From: Pempheris klunzingeri
Taxonomy: Eukaryota; Chordata; Actinopteri; Acropomatiformes; Pempheridae
Direction: 5' to 3'
Assembly (NCBI RefSeq): GCF_042242105.1
Contig: NC_092023.1
Span: forward strand, 16,659,433 to 16,723,432
DNA: 64,000 bases
Position 1 is the stretch's first letter. Each line of letters opens with the position of its first letter. The notes beneath the pieces were generated by a model that was given only the letters and a program-made list of their open reading frames with translations, ran no database searches and was not told the origin of the DNA. Below are positions 12,240 to 44,633 of this stretch, in pieces. Position numbers and translations under genes: made by a program.

Positions 12240-13480
12240 CTCTGGAACACCACTGGTGGCACGTTCAACCGCTGAAGCTGCTAGCCAATCGCCTCTCCTC
12301 GTTTGCCCTGTCACCCTGCATCATTAGGGTCAAAGGGCACTGTGCCTCCCAATTAATGAGCCAGCGAGCGCCTCAGTCCTCCTCTGAATGTCCCAAACTC
12401 CCACAATTCAGTGGGAGACAGAAATTAGGCAGAAGAAAAAAGGAAATTGTTTCAGCAGTCCTTCAACCTGACCATCCCACGAGCTGTTTGTCTCTACTTT
12501 GTTGATCCTCCAGCTCGGTGTGGAGACCCAGTGAGGCTGAGAATTTGTTTTCATTTTAGAAAACTGATCACAAATAAGTGCAGTTGCACATTGAGAGTTC
12601 CCCTTTCCCCTGGTGGTAACTGTTCACCCTTGTAATCAGATCATGCCTGCTGAAGGGTCAGGAACAAAGACATGCAAATTCTAATTAAATGCGCAGCGTT
12701 GGGACAGGCCCCGTTTGATCGCTGAGCCCTTTCATGCCCCCTAATCGCTCCTGACAGCCCCTTCCAACAGATTCTGTGACAAACTTCTCAATTCAACTGA
12801 GGGGGATTTTTGAACTTTGCTTCCTCCTGCGGCCTTGGCTCTGGGTCTTGTCAAACAATCCAAATCAATGACCCAATTGACCAGTGGTCCCCTTGTTGAT
12901 AACCTCAATGAGCTCTATGTTGCTATTCATTGTCTCAGAGGGCTAAATGCCGATAGCATTTTATGGTAATTAAACACTCCTTTGGTTCCTAGCTTTGAGT
13001 ACAAACACTGGAGGAGGGGTCCGGAAAGCACGGGGCACCACTGGGGGGGGGGGGGATGCAGGTGCAGGCAAAAGACGAAGGGATGGAGTGATGAAGCAGA
13101 GGGGGGCCACTAATAGACTGGTACAACCGCAGGACTTTCCCACCAACATGGCCCGGCGCCACCGGCACACTCATTAGGTCATTACAATAAGGAAGGGGGC
13201 ATTTTTTTGTTTTATTAAAAATCTCATTAATCCCATAACAAAAGGCACATACTGACCTCATTGGTGCCCCTGTTATCTGAATATGCCTTTATATAATGGA
13301 GCGTCTAATTGCAATTTGGCGCCTAGTGGCTTTCCGTCAGTCCGACCCGGCAGTATTTGGTGTGTGAGGAGTGAAAGGGGAGCTAAAGAGAATTGGCCTC
13401 TGGGGGCGACGACTGACCTAATGGGAAACCGGCTCAGACATGAGTTTCTGCCACTGTTGGAGTCCTGAGCCTTTCCACAG
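12240..13480. promoter_or_regulatory. Long GC-balanced, TAAT/octamer-bearing candidate non-coding conserved block
   Basis: About 1.2 kb of balanced composition lies inside AT-rich DNA. It carries an octamer core beside a homeodomain core (catgcaaattctaattaaat, near 12673), further attaat/cattaat sites, and long stretches that look unshuffled and repeat-free. A poly-G run lies at about 13043-13054. No open frame here has matching splice sites. It is a candidate cis-regulatory region for a developmental gene; the target gene is unknown. Confidence 0.35.
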
Positions 13481-13751
13481 GTGGGACACCACAGGTTACA
13501 ACTCCTGTAGTTTTTAGTCCTTATGACTTTGTGTAACATTACCTTTATAAAATATTTTTTTACTTCCGTAAACACTCAATAGACCAATTAAGCTCTTCAG
13601 GGATAATTATAGCCCAAGTTTGATTTTAAAGTCTCAAAGTGAATCTAGTAAAGTCAGATGGGTCGTTGGGTAAATCAGTCCCAAAATATTCAACAGGTTC
13701 AAAGTTTTTGCACAGCTAAAGTTTCATTGACAGGTGAGAAGGATCTACAGT

Positions 13752-13990
13752 CATGCTAGCTGTGCTGTGGGGCTGTATTTGGGCACAGCGGCGCTAACGC
13801 TGTCATGCTAACACTCTAACAATAACCACAATAATGATACAATATAATAATAACATCACACAGGTATAATGTTTACTGTGTTTACCATCTTAGTTTAGCA
13901 TGTTAGCATGCTAACATTTACTAATTAAAAAGTTGACTTGAAGAAGGTGCTTGATGAGAAGTCATCACCAAACATTTTACACTTGATTCA
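13752..13990 (+). repeat. Fish 'gctaac' dispersed repeat copy
   Basis: Landmarks are 'ggggctgtatttgggcacag', 'caggtataatgtttac', 'accatcttagtttagcatgt' and the palindrome 'gttagcatgctaac' near 13902. I recognise these as parts of a very widespread teleost repeat. Confidence 0.6.
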
Positions 13991-16149
13991 CAAAGGTCTG
14001 TATCAAGAGTTGAAGGGCATTATTGAGACCTGTCACTTAAAATGTTGTCAAGATGGCGTCACAGGCAATTGCATTGGTGCACAATAGGTAGCGTCTTGAC
14101 TTCAAATGTCATGAAATCACCAAAACCAGCAATGAATAGGGCTACCATACTAACCAGTATTAGGCATATTTGTGTTTCCAAAGCCTGGCGAAGGGGCCTG
14201 TGAATAAGGGCACCAGTCAGAGTAGGGAAGGTACTGAGAAATGCACTAATACATGGCTGATTTGTCTTTTCGTGGGATTTGTTGACAATAAGACATTTCT
14301 AATTATCTCACTTACCTCAGTTAAGTCACCAGGATTCATAGTTTTATGTCATGAACAAACTGATAAACACCAAGATTGTCTTGTTTGTCAGTATGAATGG
14401 CCCATCAGTTAAGTATCTTGAGTGTAAATGTAAAATATAACCTTTATGTTTCCTGCCTGCTGTGCGTCACCCTTGGTGGCCACATTTCAATCACAAAGCA
14501 CCTGGATTTTCAATTAATCCTTTGCATGTTTGTGCTGGAGAAGGGGCGCCGCGTACAACAGGGAAGCACCGCACACATGACTGAACTGCCGATCACAGTA
14601 TATTAGTCATGCAAAACCCTTCTGTTTATGATAAAAGCCACAGTAAAGTGCTGTGTGTATGGAGGATTGTATTATGTGAGGAGAGCGAGAGGTAACAAGG
14701 AAAGATATTTAGTGGAAAAACTGAGCAGGAAGTTGACTATCAGATCGTATGTTTGTGTTATTAAATAGATCAGATGAAACTCTGTCAAAACAGGAAGTTC
14801 ACCATCAGGTCTGTGAAAATTCAAATCTGATGTTTAGATTTCTGTCAGCACTGCCACACTCACATCCCGCATGGTTTGTTCTCTGCATGGTGACTGTCCA
14901 GATGAGGCGATAAGACGCTTGCAGTTGCATCACAAAGCTTCACAACAGCCACAGCTGCCACCTTTTTATGAAGGTGCTTTATTCTAACTTTTTTCAGTTT
15001 AGTTCACACCACCTCTTTTTTTCGAACGTGTGTTTAAAACTTAAGATAATGTCACATCTTGACTCATAATAACCGTGTTCGGATGTTTGTGATTGGTGTC
15101 TGTGCACCTACAGTTACAGCTACAAGCGGCAGTAGCTAAAGCAGCGTGATGTTTCCTGGTGCTAAAAATACCAGAGCTCACCAGATATGGCACTCACCAG
15201 TGCAATATACAGCACAATTGGAAACAGGCAAAAGAAATGTAAGAGCACAAAAAATCTATATTTTTTTGTTTGTTTTTGACACAATTTTGGCAAAACTAAA
15301 GCTCAGAACAATCAACCAGTGTGGTTCTAAATCACTGGAACACCGACACGCACAACTTCCAACTACCTATTCATATACACATACTTGGCCTGTTGAAACC
15401 CTCTAGACATGCAGCTAAAACATCCAAATAAACTCAGTTTGTAACATATTTGCTTTTCATAAAATTGTCAGCCTGTGTAGTACTACTTACATGCCAAATG
15501 AGCATTTCTGAGTAGCCTAAATGTCAAACTTGACTTAGGTATGTTTAGAAATACCATAGAGCTGTAGACAGAGAAAAGCCATCCTTTACACAAAGAAATG
15601 ACCACAAATTAGAGTAAACATGTCACATTAATATCAAAGAAGTAATCTGTAAGATTTGTGTTCCGTTCTCTTTGGCTTTGATAAATGGTAACTGCAGGTT
15701 TTGGGACCTCACTGACAGAGATCCAAACATCTTTTCTTTAATTTGTTTGGCATTAGTAACCGCCTAGTCACAACGCCGACAGACACCACACAGGTACACA
15801 GCTTCCATCTATTCTCTGTGGCAGAAAACCACTGCTGACGGACACTGCTTGCAATTTTTTTTCCAGGAATGTGGCTAAAACGCCCAGTTATTAATACCCA
15901 AGAAAATGTAAAAGTAAAAACTTTCATCAGTGGATAAGGTCTGTCACCATTGTGTTGACTCATTTAGTGATAGTGACTTTTATTTAGATGTAGACACTTA
16001 TTTAACTAAAAAATCTTCCAGATCGTCACTTTTAAAATTGCTATACAGGCATAGCTATATACAAGGTTACCTTTGGTTTGTGTGTGTGTGTGTATTTGTA
16101 TACTGCATATGTAATAAAGTGTCTAATGTTTGAATCCATCTCCTTTTAG
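13991..16149. other. Non-coding stretch, nothing recognised
   Basis: AT-rich DNA. No exon could be linked in phase to the candidate gene end that follows at 16150. Confidence 0.4.
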
Positions 16150-16453
16150 GATCCTGTACGATCCCACTTACAGAAGTTTAAGGCTCTTCGATGTTGGCTC
16201 ACAGGTACTTTACCTGTCACTCAACCAACGTTGTAGTCGTGGTAACAGTGGTACAGTCACTGGACAGCGCTCTGCGGATGTAAGTGTGGCCTGAAACCCA
16301 ACAACCTGTGGTGAAGGAGTGATGAGTGGAGGAGGAGGGAAAGAGCGAAGGGGGAGATGAAAGAGTGCAGGAGAAGAGATGAGTGATCCAGTCATCCAGA
16401 GCTACCAGACATCCCAGAGGACAGGAAACACTGGGCTGACCAATGCCTCCCCC

Positions 16454-16499
<46 letters not shown>

Positions 16500-17191
16500 C
16501 TGTTTTTTTTTTCCGTTTCCCCTCCTCCTCTTCCTCTTCTTCTCATCCTGAGTTCCATATAAAAATATTTGTCATTCTGTACTATACATTGTAATTGCCA
16601 TTTCTGTCAGTCTGCCACAAAGTGCATCCACTCTACATAATGGGAAAGAAAAATGTTTCCATCTTTTATTTTTTGGCAGTTTTTGGTAAACCTAAGTTTC
16701 AAGGTATGTTTTAAGGTAAAATTATATTTTACAGTAGTATAAGCTTAAAACATGAGTTAATCTTAAACTGCTTTTTGCTTTAAGCTCTTCAGACACCACA
16801 CTGTTGTCCACTGTGTCCATCAACGCAGCAGCTTATTGATTTGACATTTGAGTACAGTTTCTTACAGATTTACACTCTCATGCTGCTGGTGTTTTTTCTG
16901 CTCTGTAAACTCTCATCCCTTCCCCTCCAAGCAGCCTCCTTTGCCCTGACCCCGACCAACCCACCTCCTGCTGTGGTATCCCAGAGGCCCCCGGGGCACC
17001 AGACTCCTTCTTCCCCTCCAGCCCCACCTCCACAGGAAAACCCCCAGACTGCCGCCCAAATACCTCCACAGATTCTTCCTCCCGCTCAGATGTGGCAGGA
17101 GGCCCCTCCCAGCTTCGCCTCACTTCCACCGCAGGCCTCGGAAATACCTGAGAGCCCTGAGTGTGGTCGCCGTTCATCTGCACCGCTTTGA
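16150..17191 (+). CDS. Possible 3' end of an unidentified gene with proline-rich C-terminus (two exons)
   Basis: Candidate exon 16150-16204 follows a pyrimidine-tract acceptor (tccttttag) and ends at a GT donor. It reads 18 codons with one base left over. The next exon, starting at 16932 or 16935 after a pyrimidine-rich tract, continues in the same phase for about 85 codons to TGA at 17189-17191. The product would end in a Pro/Gln/Ser-rich tail. An AATAAA cluster about 240 bases downstream supports a gene end. GC content is well above the surroundings. I do not recognise the family, and upstream exons were not found. The proline-rich frame could instead be part of a 3'UTR. The visible part would be convergent with tbc1d12. 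Confidence 0.3.
16457..16497. repeat. CA microsatellite
   Basis: About 20 uninterrupted CA units, lying inside the intron of the candidate gene end at 16150-17191. Confidence 0.95.
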
Positions 17192-17427
17192 CTGCAGTTC
17201 ACTGCAAGGAGATGAGGTTCAAACCACCGATGTTCACACTCTGATTTAAATCACAGCTCAAGTCCACTTTCTTTCTTTTTTTTTGCGTGGATATTATCAG
17301 TTTTAGGGTGAAGCCCACACACAAGACACATGGAGAGATTGTAGCAAAAGGTGCTACTACTGCTATTTGTTGTCAAAACTTTGTCTTTCTCTAGCTGAAA
17401 TAGAAGTCCCTGTGTTTCCATGTATTA

Positions 17428-17446
17428 ATAAAATAAAAAATAAATT
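17428..17446 (+). terminator. Overlapping poly(A) signals
   Basis: The plus strand reads aataaaataaaaaataaa, giving three AATAAA hexamers in tandem. They are followed by a T/G-rich stretch. This fits a plus-strand 3' end for the transcript whose last exon begins near 16932. Confidence 0.5.
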
Positions 17447-17832
17447 GTTTCTACTGAGAATTTGTGCAGCTTTCTATCCATCAGTCTTTCTGAGACACTA
17501 AAACATGTTTTCTGTCAATATTCTAAAACAAGCATCAACTGCTGTGTTGGACAATAAGATTTAGTCGTCTCATTTTAACAATGATGGAACAGTAACGCTC
17601 TACAATAACACCACCCTTATAACAGACTTATAAGTGGTTTGCAATTGGTTTAACATTATAAATCATGAATATGCTGTTGCCACATTTACCGGTTCTGTCA
17701 GGCCAAGTTACTGGCATTTACCCACCATCAACATATCTTGATAGTCATAAAGTTTCATTTGCCATATTGAATTCTGGCATATCGAATCAGCACATCCATA
17801 CACTAAGGCTTTGGCAGTATTGTTATCTTCTT

Positions 17833-18020
17833 TCTTCCTCCCACAGTCCAAAGACATGCGGGTTGGGGTTATTGGTGACTCTAAATTTCCTGTGCTTTCT
17901 ATATGTCTGTATTCAGAATCAGAATCAGAATCAGAATCAACTTTATTTGGCCAAGTTTGTACAAGCAAACAAGGATTGACTGAACAGTCCAGGGTGTCCC
18001 CCGCCTCTCACCCAATGTCT
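17833..18020 (+). mobile_element. L2-like LINE 3' fragment, interrupted
   Basis: 'cctcccacagtccaaagaca', 'gttattggtgactctaaat' and, after an interruption, 'cagtccagggtgtcccccgc' are characteristic pieces of fish L2-type LINE tails. The element is split by the insertion at about 17914-17980. Confidence 0.6.
17914..17980 (+). mobile_element. Short retroelement tail inserted in the L2-like fragment
   Basis: Four tandem cagaat-type hexamers precede 'caactttatttggccaagtt', a frequent fish LINE/SINE-tail sequence. A related piece sits at about 3482-3528. Its position inside the L2-like sequence shows that it inserted later. Confidence 0.55.
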
Positions 18021-18631
18021 TTTGTCAGTTCTAAAATTCATTAGTGTAGATTTAGATTAATGAGTAGAAAGCAGTAACTGCTTCTTCCCAAATATTGAAA
18101 AGTTGTCTATAGTTTGCATTTATTTATAAGTTGCTTACAACATAATCAATAACCTAATTATAAACCATTCATAAATCCTTTATAAGAGTAGTCTCATAAG
18201 ACTTCGGTGGGGTGGTGAGTCCCATGGGAATATGTTGTTGCTCACAACATTTGTGTCTGGAAGGTATGAGTTAAAGGAGAGTTATTGATCTATACGAGGA
18301 TATTATCATTATTTTGAAAACCATTCCTCACTGCACTGCATATTTATATCTAAGTCCAACCTTTTCCACTGGTAGATGCCAATTAAACATTAAAATAAAA
18401 GCTGTGCTTCACAGGAACCTGACGACGAGCCCACTGGGCGCACAGCCGACACCCCAAAGAATAAAGCTGTCAGGTCAAAGCTGGTCGTCAGACTCCATCT
18501 GGTGGTCTGAAGTGTACGGAGCACAAGTCTCCTCAGGGTCAATAGAACTGGGAAATAACTCCACCGTAAATCAGATGCAATTGGCTCCATGTCGCTAAAG
18601 CAGATTTTTCCCCTGCCGATCAGTAACTAAG

Positions 18632-18945
18632 CACATGTACTTGAATATGATTTTGAGTTACTTTTACTTTGAGTAGTTCCATTTTTTTATCAACTTCAAT
18701 ACAATTCAGACTTATTGCTCAACTATGTTTATTTGACAGCTTAAGTTACTTTTCAGGTGAAGGTTTTACATTACAAACAGTATTAAGTAATAATAATATA
18801 TATGTATGATAAGGATCCAATAACATAGCATTCCACACACAGGGCTGTCTGCAAGAGTACTTTTACTTTTGATACTTTAGTACATTGTGTTGCTGATACT
18901 GATACTGATGCTAATACTTGTTACTTTAGTGAATAATTTGTCATA
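18632..18945 (+). repeat. 'acttttactt' fish dispersed repeat
   Basis: Contains 'gagttacttttactttgagt', 'tttatttgacagctt' and 'gagtacttttacttttgata'. I recognise these as a common percomorph interspersed repeat of unassigned class. It is non-coding. Confidence 0.55.
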
Positions 18946-20550
18946 AAAATCAGATGTAACTTGTGATTATTGCCATAAATAAAAAACTAATATGATATAA
19001 CAATTGAGACTAAAAGTTCTAACATTGAGTATGACAGTCCATCTTTGACCTTTGGAAATGGAAGTTTAACAAATGTATCTATTTAACTCAAGGCACTCGA
19101 GGTTTTTATTAGACCTTTTATCCCCCGATCTTCATCAGTTGGCTATAGTTTAGTTTCTATGGAGACAGCTGAGTTATCTGATGTTGAATATGTGCGTCTT
19201 CTTGGATCTTTGACTCCTGGTTGATGACCTTTGACCCCATCCCAGTGGAGCGCCGAGGACAAAGCGTCTTAACAGCAGTGTGAACAGATACTTTCATGAC
19301 TGCACTATAACTGTGAGAGAAGCTGAAAAGGAACATTTTTAAATGTTTGCTTCTCTTTTTGATAGATGCATCGAGTGGATTTGTTTTTGCCGAGCATTTG
19401 ACAGCAACTTTCAACCACAACACTGTGACCTAACTCCAGTCAGAAACCCGCAGAAAGATTGTAAGTGGCCCTTGAGTCAAGACTATTTTGTCAAACTATT
19501 TCCCACATCAACAATGAACTATTATGACATTTTAAGTGCGGAATTAGTTGTAGATGTCAGCAGATGTCTCTCTTTAATCTGAGTTAAAAGGACAGGCAGA
19601 ACTCAGTTTGCTGAGATATTTATTTACACATTTAACTAGTGGCCATTATATGAAAAGAAAAACAATTTTTACAGTTTATTTACACCACCTGTAAGGCATT
19701 ATGAAAAAACTGTACACTGAAATTTGACAATAAAACACACAAAACAAACAAAAGAGTTAAATGAATTCACATGAAAAGTATAAAATACAACTAAAAGCAA
19801 TGAAACTTAAATAAAATGAATACATGGAACACATGTTGGGGAAACATCACATTAATCTCATCTGTCGGAATATTTCATCAGTAATCTGGAGTGAGGCGAC
19901 ATGAGGGAACATTGAACCGACCTGCTGAGGATTCTGGGTAATAACAAGGACTAACTGCCCACGTATTTCCTGCCCAAACCAACACTATATTGCACTTTTA
20001 TAAGCCAAAACTGAGAAGTCTAAGAGTACAGACACACAGATAAAATATCCTCTGTCATCTTCATCACATATGTGTGTCTACTTTGGGATTAACACTTCTC
20101 AAAGCTGCGCATGTCGACAAAAACTGATGTTTTATTCATTCTGGTCGTTACTTACCATCAACTGAGAAACCAGATCATTCCTGGAACACTATAACAGTTT
20201 AATCAATCCTAAATTATAGTTTTTAGTGAACCATGACGACAAACATTCAGAGAGCGGATCATGTACATTAATACTGGAACAAAACCTTTAGAATCTACAG
20301 GATCAATTTAATATATCTAGATTTTCCTTAAAGAACACCTTTAAACAAAGTAAAGGTGCTATTAACACATGAGGAAATGTGTATCTAATGACAACTTTAG
20401 ATATTTTGGTAAAGTAGTTGATTTTAAGTTTGATTTTGATCAAAACCAATTTAAAATGAAACATACTTTACAGCATTTTGAAAACGGCTTCCAAAATGTA
20501 ATAGCAAAGTGTTGTCAGCCTGCAGGTTGAGGATTTTGAGGTGGCAAATG
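18946..20550. other. Non-coding stretch
   Basis: AT-rich. Two TTTATT hexamers on the plus strand (AATAAA on the minus strand) near 19617 and 19678 could be distal poly(A) signals for tbc1d12, but that would need a 3'UTR of about 5.5 kb. No gene is seen. Confidence 0.35.
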
Positions 20551-20553
20551 GCT

Positions 20554-21060
20554 GTGTTTACATGCACAGAATAATCCAGTTTTTGCCCTCATTCCAAAAA
20601 GACAATATTCCTACTAAGCTGTCTAATGAGAATGAATATTGCCGTCTACATGCGGTTGTGCGTACTCTGATGAAGGTCAAATGCCTCCATGACGTTCATC
20701 CTATAGAACAAGGGATATTTTCTGCATTTAAAAGAGATATCCACATCACTGAAAACAGTCAGCGTGTTTCTCCTTCTGACCAGAGATGTGGGCTTTTCTT
20801 TAGGCAGCATCTCTACCTGTTGGCTGGTTGGTACACAGAGCTGAAGACCGTAAATAGGCGAGAGGATGTGTGACTCAAACGGCTGTAAAACCCAGAGTGA
20901 CACACATGTTCCCTATACACTGCATCACACTCTGAAACCTGAATATCAGCACATATTATCATTGAAAATGCTGAATTCAGAATAAAGCCTAATGATGCTG
21001 CGTACATGATCCATAAATTTATTCCGAATAATAGTGGATTATTAGTGTGCGTGTAAACAC
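20554..21060. mobile_element. MITE with about 25-base terminal inverted repeats
   Basis: The left end is gtgtttacatgcacagaata and then atcc. The right end, reverse complemented, is gtgtttacacgcacactaat and then aatcc. The 507-base element has no transposase. It is a teleost-type non-autonomous DNA transposon. No clear target-site duplication is seen. Confidence 0.7.
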
Positions 21061-24000
21061 AAGTCATTGCTGTCTAAAAACCATGTAACTCCAATTTTAG
21101 CAATTATCAAGCTCAATTTAAGTGGTTCAGGCTTAGAAAAACTTCTCAGGATCCACCAAGCTGTGATAGACCAGGCTGCCAGGTTTTCACCTCCATGGTG
21201 ACAAGGACAAGAGTGACTCTACGTCGAGAAGTTAAGATGTTAAACTTCAGTCGCCTAAAACACACAGATGTGCTGAAAACAAGGATAAAAGAGGTGTTTT
21301 CATACAAAAATCAACCACAGTCACACTGGTCGCAGACAGCGGAGGGTAGATATTGAAATTGAAACAACGATTTCATTAACGGCTAATAACACGTCTGCTT
21401 CTCTGCATCACTGAGCATCATTGCATTTGCAGTGTAATTAGTGTATATGTAAAAAAAAAAAAAAAAAAAAATCATAATTGAATCAGAAGTGCGTAGATCC
21501 ACTGGAGGTTTTGGGTAGTTATTACGCATCAGCAATAGTTGTATAATCAGCAAATAAGAAAACTCTCCATTCACCCTGAAAAGCTGTGAGCTCAAATAAA
21601 CCAGAAAGTGCTGTTTGTTTGTAAGGAGTTAGTGTGGAGTGAGTGGAAACAGCAGAATTCCAAATTCAACTTTGCTTTTTGTGGGTCATTTCGCTGATGT
21701 TTGTTCAGACTTCAAGGCCACGCAGGGGTTTATTACGGGACTTTACGGTTAAGGCCTGTATTACTGGCTCAGTCTGAGAAAAAGTCATTTATGATCACAC
21801 TTCATTTCAATTCAAGTGCTGAATTAACACTTTTATTTTGAAAAAAATAACACTTCCTCAGTTAATTTCCTAAATAGCTGAGAAAGGTTGTGAGGCTGTT
21901 TTAGTGTAAAGTAAGAGGTCATTTGTAGAAGTTTTTATAGTTTTCTCACTGCCTGGAAAAACCATTAACAAAAAAATACAAATAAAAATTACCTCCACTG
22001 AATCTAAACCACTTCTTGTGACTCAGGGTTAGTTTGGCAGCACATAATACAGTTGGATGGTGAGTTTTCCTCCTGAAACAACACTGGTTTGCCAGCTTGG
22101 ACACATGTGTACCGACTTCTGGTCCTTGTTTATGGAGCCATTTGGTGTAACACTGGTAAGATGCAGAAAGACACACCAGAAAAGCAGCAACCTGGAGAAA
22201 AAGTTGGCAGTGTCGAGGTTTAACTCTTCCAACACGCCTTACTGTCAAACTCCGCCATTTCTTTTTGGTCTTAATACTTAATAACAATAACTATTTAACT
22301 AAAAAAAGGGGGTAGAACTTAAAACAAAATTGATAATGATATCAAATCCTCTTGTGTGTCCTCTGTCTCCACCACCTCCTCTTCCTCCAGGGTTGCTCAA
22401 CGTCTCCGGTGAGTTTTCTGCTTTAACAATCAAAAGCGAGCTGCAGCCGTCGCAGAAGCGGCTGCTTGGTCCACATTTTGAGGCCTGCTCATTTGCTGGT
22501 GGGCGAGAGGAAAGAATTCATCAGAAGTAGTGTGTGAGTGTGGATGGTTATTGGGGGGTAGGGATGAAATGGAGGGGAAGGTTACATTTATAGTGGAGTG
22601 TTAAACACAAAGTAATGGAGGTGATGCAAAGCATTTCAACATTTCACAGATTAAGGAAATTCATACTGGAGTCACTCAGGGCTTCTGGCACAGGGAGACA
22701 ACTTGATCTCCGTTTCTGTTAATGACTACATTGTGTGCACATGATGGCTACCCAAAGCGTATCATTTGATCTTAGACGTTAAACATTAACCTGCTGATTG
22801 TTTTCTCAATAAATGGACTTATTTTGTTGTTATCTGACTCATTGTAAGAACTATGCTGACAATCACTTTATCGTTTTTGAGCAAAATTGTCAAGAAGCTT
22901 CTTGGTTGCAACCTCTCAAATGTGAGCATTTGCTGTTTAGACTTTTATGATAGTAAACTGAATATTGCTGGGTTTTACAATGTTGGTCAAATTAAACAAA
23001 GACGTGTGAAGACATCACTTGGTGCTCTTGGAAATTGCTGTGGACATACTTCACTATTTTCAAAAATAATCAGCGAATTAATCAATAATGACATTTTTTG
23101 ACTAGTTTTAATATAAGTATAAGACTAGTTTTAATATAAAATGTCTGAGAAGACAGTATTTAAAAATGTCTTCCAATCACCCGGAGACTAGGGTGATGTC
23201 TGGTTTTGCCCAACTAACAGTGCAAAATTTATTTCAAAATAACAAAACATAAAAATGGCACATTTAAGAGGCTGTTTTCAGAGAATGTTTGAGTCATGAT
23301 TAGTCAATTTTCAAAATGGTTACCAATAAATTTTCTGTTGATTAACTGACTAAAAGTTTCAGATTGAGTTATAATATATAATAGGATGTGAAGTAAGGTC
23401 AGCAGCAGACAGTGAACAAAACATAAGGACAGTGGAGGAAAAGTGTGGAGGAGTTATGTTTGGGTGAAACGAGCTCCCGAGGCAATCCGGTAAAATACGA
23501 ACATTTTCATCGAGAAACTAAAAAGAATAAAAAGCCGCATTCTCAAGTCAAAACTATTGAAAGCTAAAAGCCAAACCTGTATTGTTGCTGCAGCATTTGC
23601 ATGTTTTTCCTACATCTAATCTGCTTTAACTGGCATCTTGGTCATCTAGTTTAATTCTCTCTAACCACTGAGAGAGGAAACAATGAGTCACTTAATGCCC
23701 CGTTTGTTTACACTGAACTCGCTCTGTGTAGTTGTATGAGAGTATTTTGCACCTCTAAACGCCAGTGTTCATGGTGTGTAGCTTCAGTGCTGCATTTATA
23801 AAGTGCTCTGAGGGTAGATGTGGATCCTTGAGACACTGATGGAAAACTGCAATGGCCCCAAGCTCCTGCATTTACACCTCACTGTTTACTGTTGGCTCAC
23901 TGTAGCTCCAAGTGGATCCTCCATTTTGACCCCAACAACATTATTATCAAAAGCTGACACTTCTGTCATTTTTAGCTCCTTTAGATATGAACCCACATTT

Positions 24001-25206
24001 CATGAATTCCTGCTGATGGATTACCAGCAGAGCTGACTGACAAACTGTTTGCTCAGTTTGAAATATTAAAAAATCTGTCCAGTTTAACAACAGTGACTGT
24101 AAATCTAATTAACTAATCTAACTAATTTTCTGCACTTATACCCACCAAACTGATGATTTTTATATTCTGGATAGCATTTTTAAGTACTTAAAGGTGGAAA
24201 AGGCTTCTTGAGCCCGCTGGAATAATTAACTTCACGCAAACTATTGACTCATAATCTGCTTGTACTTTGTTAGGATCACTGATGAGATCTGTAACATTTG
24301 ATTCCCAAAGTGTTTTCATTCTGTTTTGTTTCCAAACTTCCCACGTTTTTTTGCATACAGATAAAAATATGAAAAAGCTAGGAGGTTAAAGTGGAGGGCT
24401 AATTTATCAGCTATATGTTAGCATCAGCCATGCTGCTGCAGGTTTCCATCATTTGTTGATCCAGAAGCCAAGCAAATGAATAATAGTGTGAAATCAAAAC
24501 CACATAGACCTACATTAATGATTAAACCACAGAGGCCATTTTTGAAGCCTTTAGAAAATCATTAGCACCGAAAAGTAGAATTTGAGTCTTTGAGAATTCA
24601 CACACAACGTTCTGTGTTAGTGGTGTTTGTGTCCCAACATGGAGGCAGAATTCCCACAAGCCGTTTAGTGAGTTTGAGGTCCCAGCAGTCCTGGAACGAA
24701 CACAGAATATTATCCAATAGTCCGTTTTAATTTTCCAGCTTTAGTAGGCTGGTAAAATAGTGACACTGCTGCTGACAAGCAGTCGCTCCTCTAAAGTGAA
24801 ATCCGTCTGGTGAAATACTGACAATGGCTACTGAAGTTCAGAATTAACCAACTATTCTGGATTCCCACTCTGGTTCCAAAACAGATTTCGGGAAACGCTG
24901 GAGCTGCTTCTCCCTCCACCTGACTGGTTCCACAGGTTAACTGCTTGCGTCGTTTGAGCCTCATCCAGCCTCTGATGGTCGCAGCTGACTCGTGTTCACT
25001 TCAAGCTCCGTAGCTAAGCCTCTGGAGTGAGAGTCTTCCTCCTGGCTACGTAGCTTCAAGCTCCACGGCTAGCTGTTAACCTCAGCGCTGGCATGATGAG
25101 CTGTGTTTACCACTGAAGTTCATGGCTGACAAGCATGAGCTTCAACCTTGACAGCCAGCAGTAGACGTTAGTTTGAAGACAGATGGCAGGTCAAGGTTAG
25201 CTAGTG
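21061..25206 (-). other. Region downstream of the tbc1d12 stop codon (probable 3'UTR, then intergenic)
   Basis: No further exon is recognised. The 3'UTR of tbc1d12 should begin at 25206 and run leftward. Candidate minus-strand AATAAA signals occur near 23228 and 21833, and I cannot choose between them. An A19 tract lies at about 21451-21470. Some segments (for example 23050-23360) look like decayed repeats. Confidence 0.35.
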
Positions 25207-44523
<19,317 letters not shown>

Positions 44524-44601
44524 AACCACTCAGTCCGCCAAGCGAGCCTCTGCCCCGGGAGAATCCTGCAGCGAGTCCTCCTGCCCGGTCGGCCGAGCTC
44601 C

Positions 44602-44633
<32 letters not shown>

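Noticed and set aside
16217..16558. Minus-strand frame with a long Val-Cys run
   Set aside because: It reads the CA microsatellite at 16457-16497.
22362..22413. Possible 18-base microexon: strong pyrimidine acceptor followed by a consensus GTGAGT donor
   Set aside because: No neighbouring exons in phase on the plus strand, and two sites that close can occur by chance.
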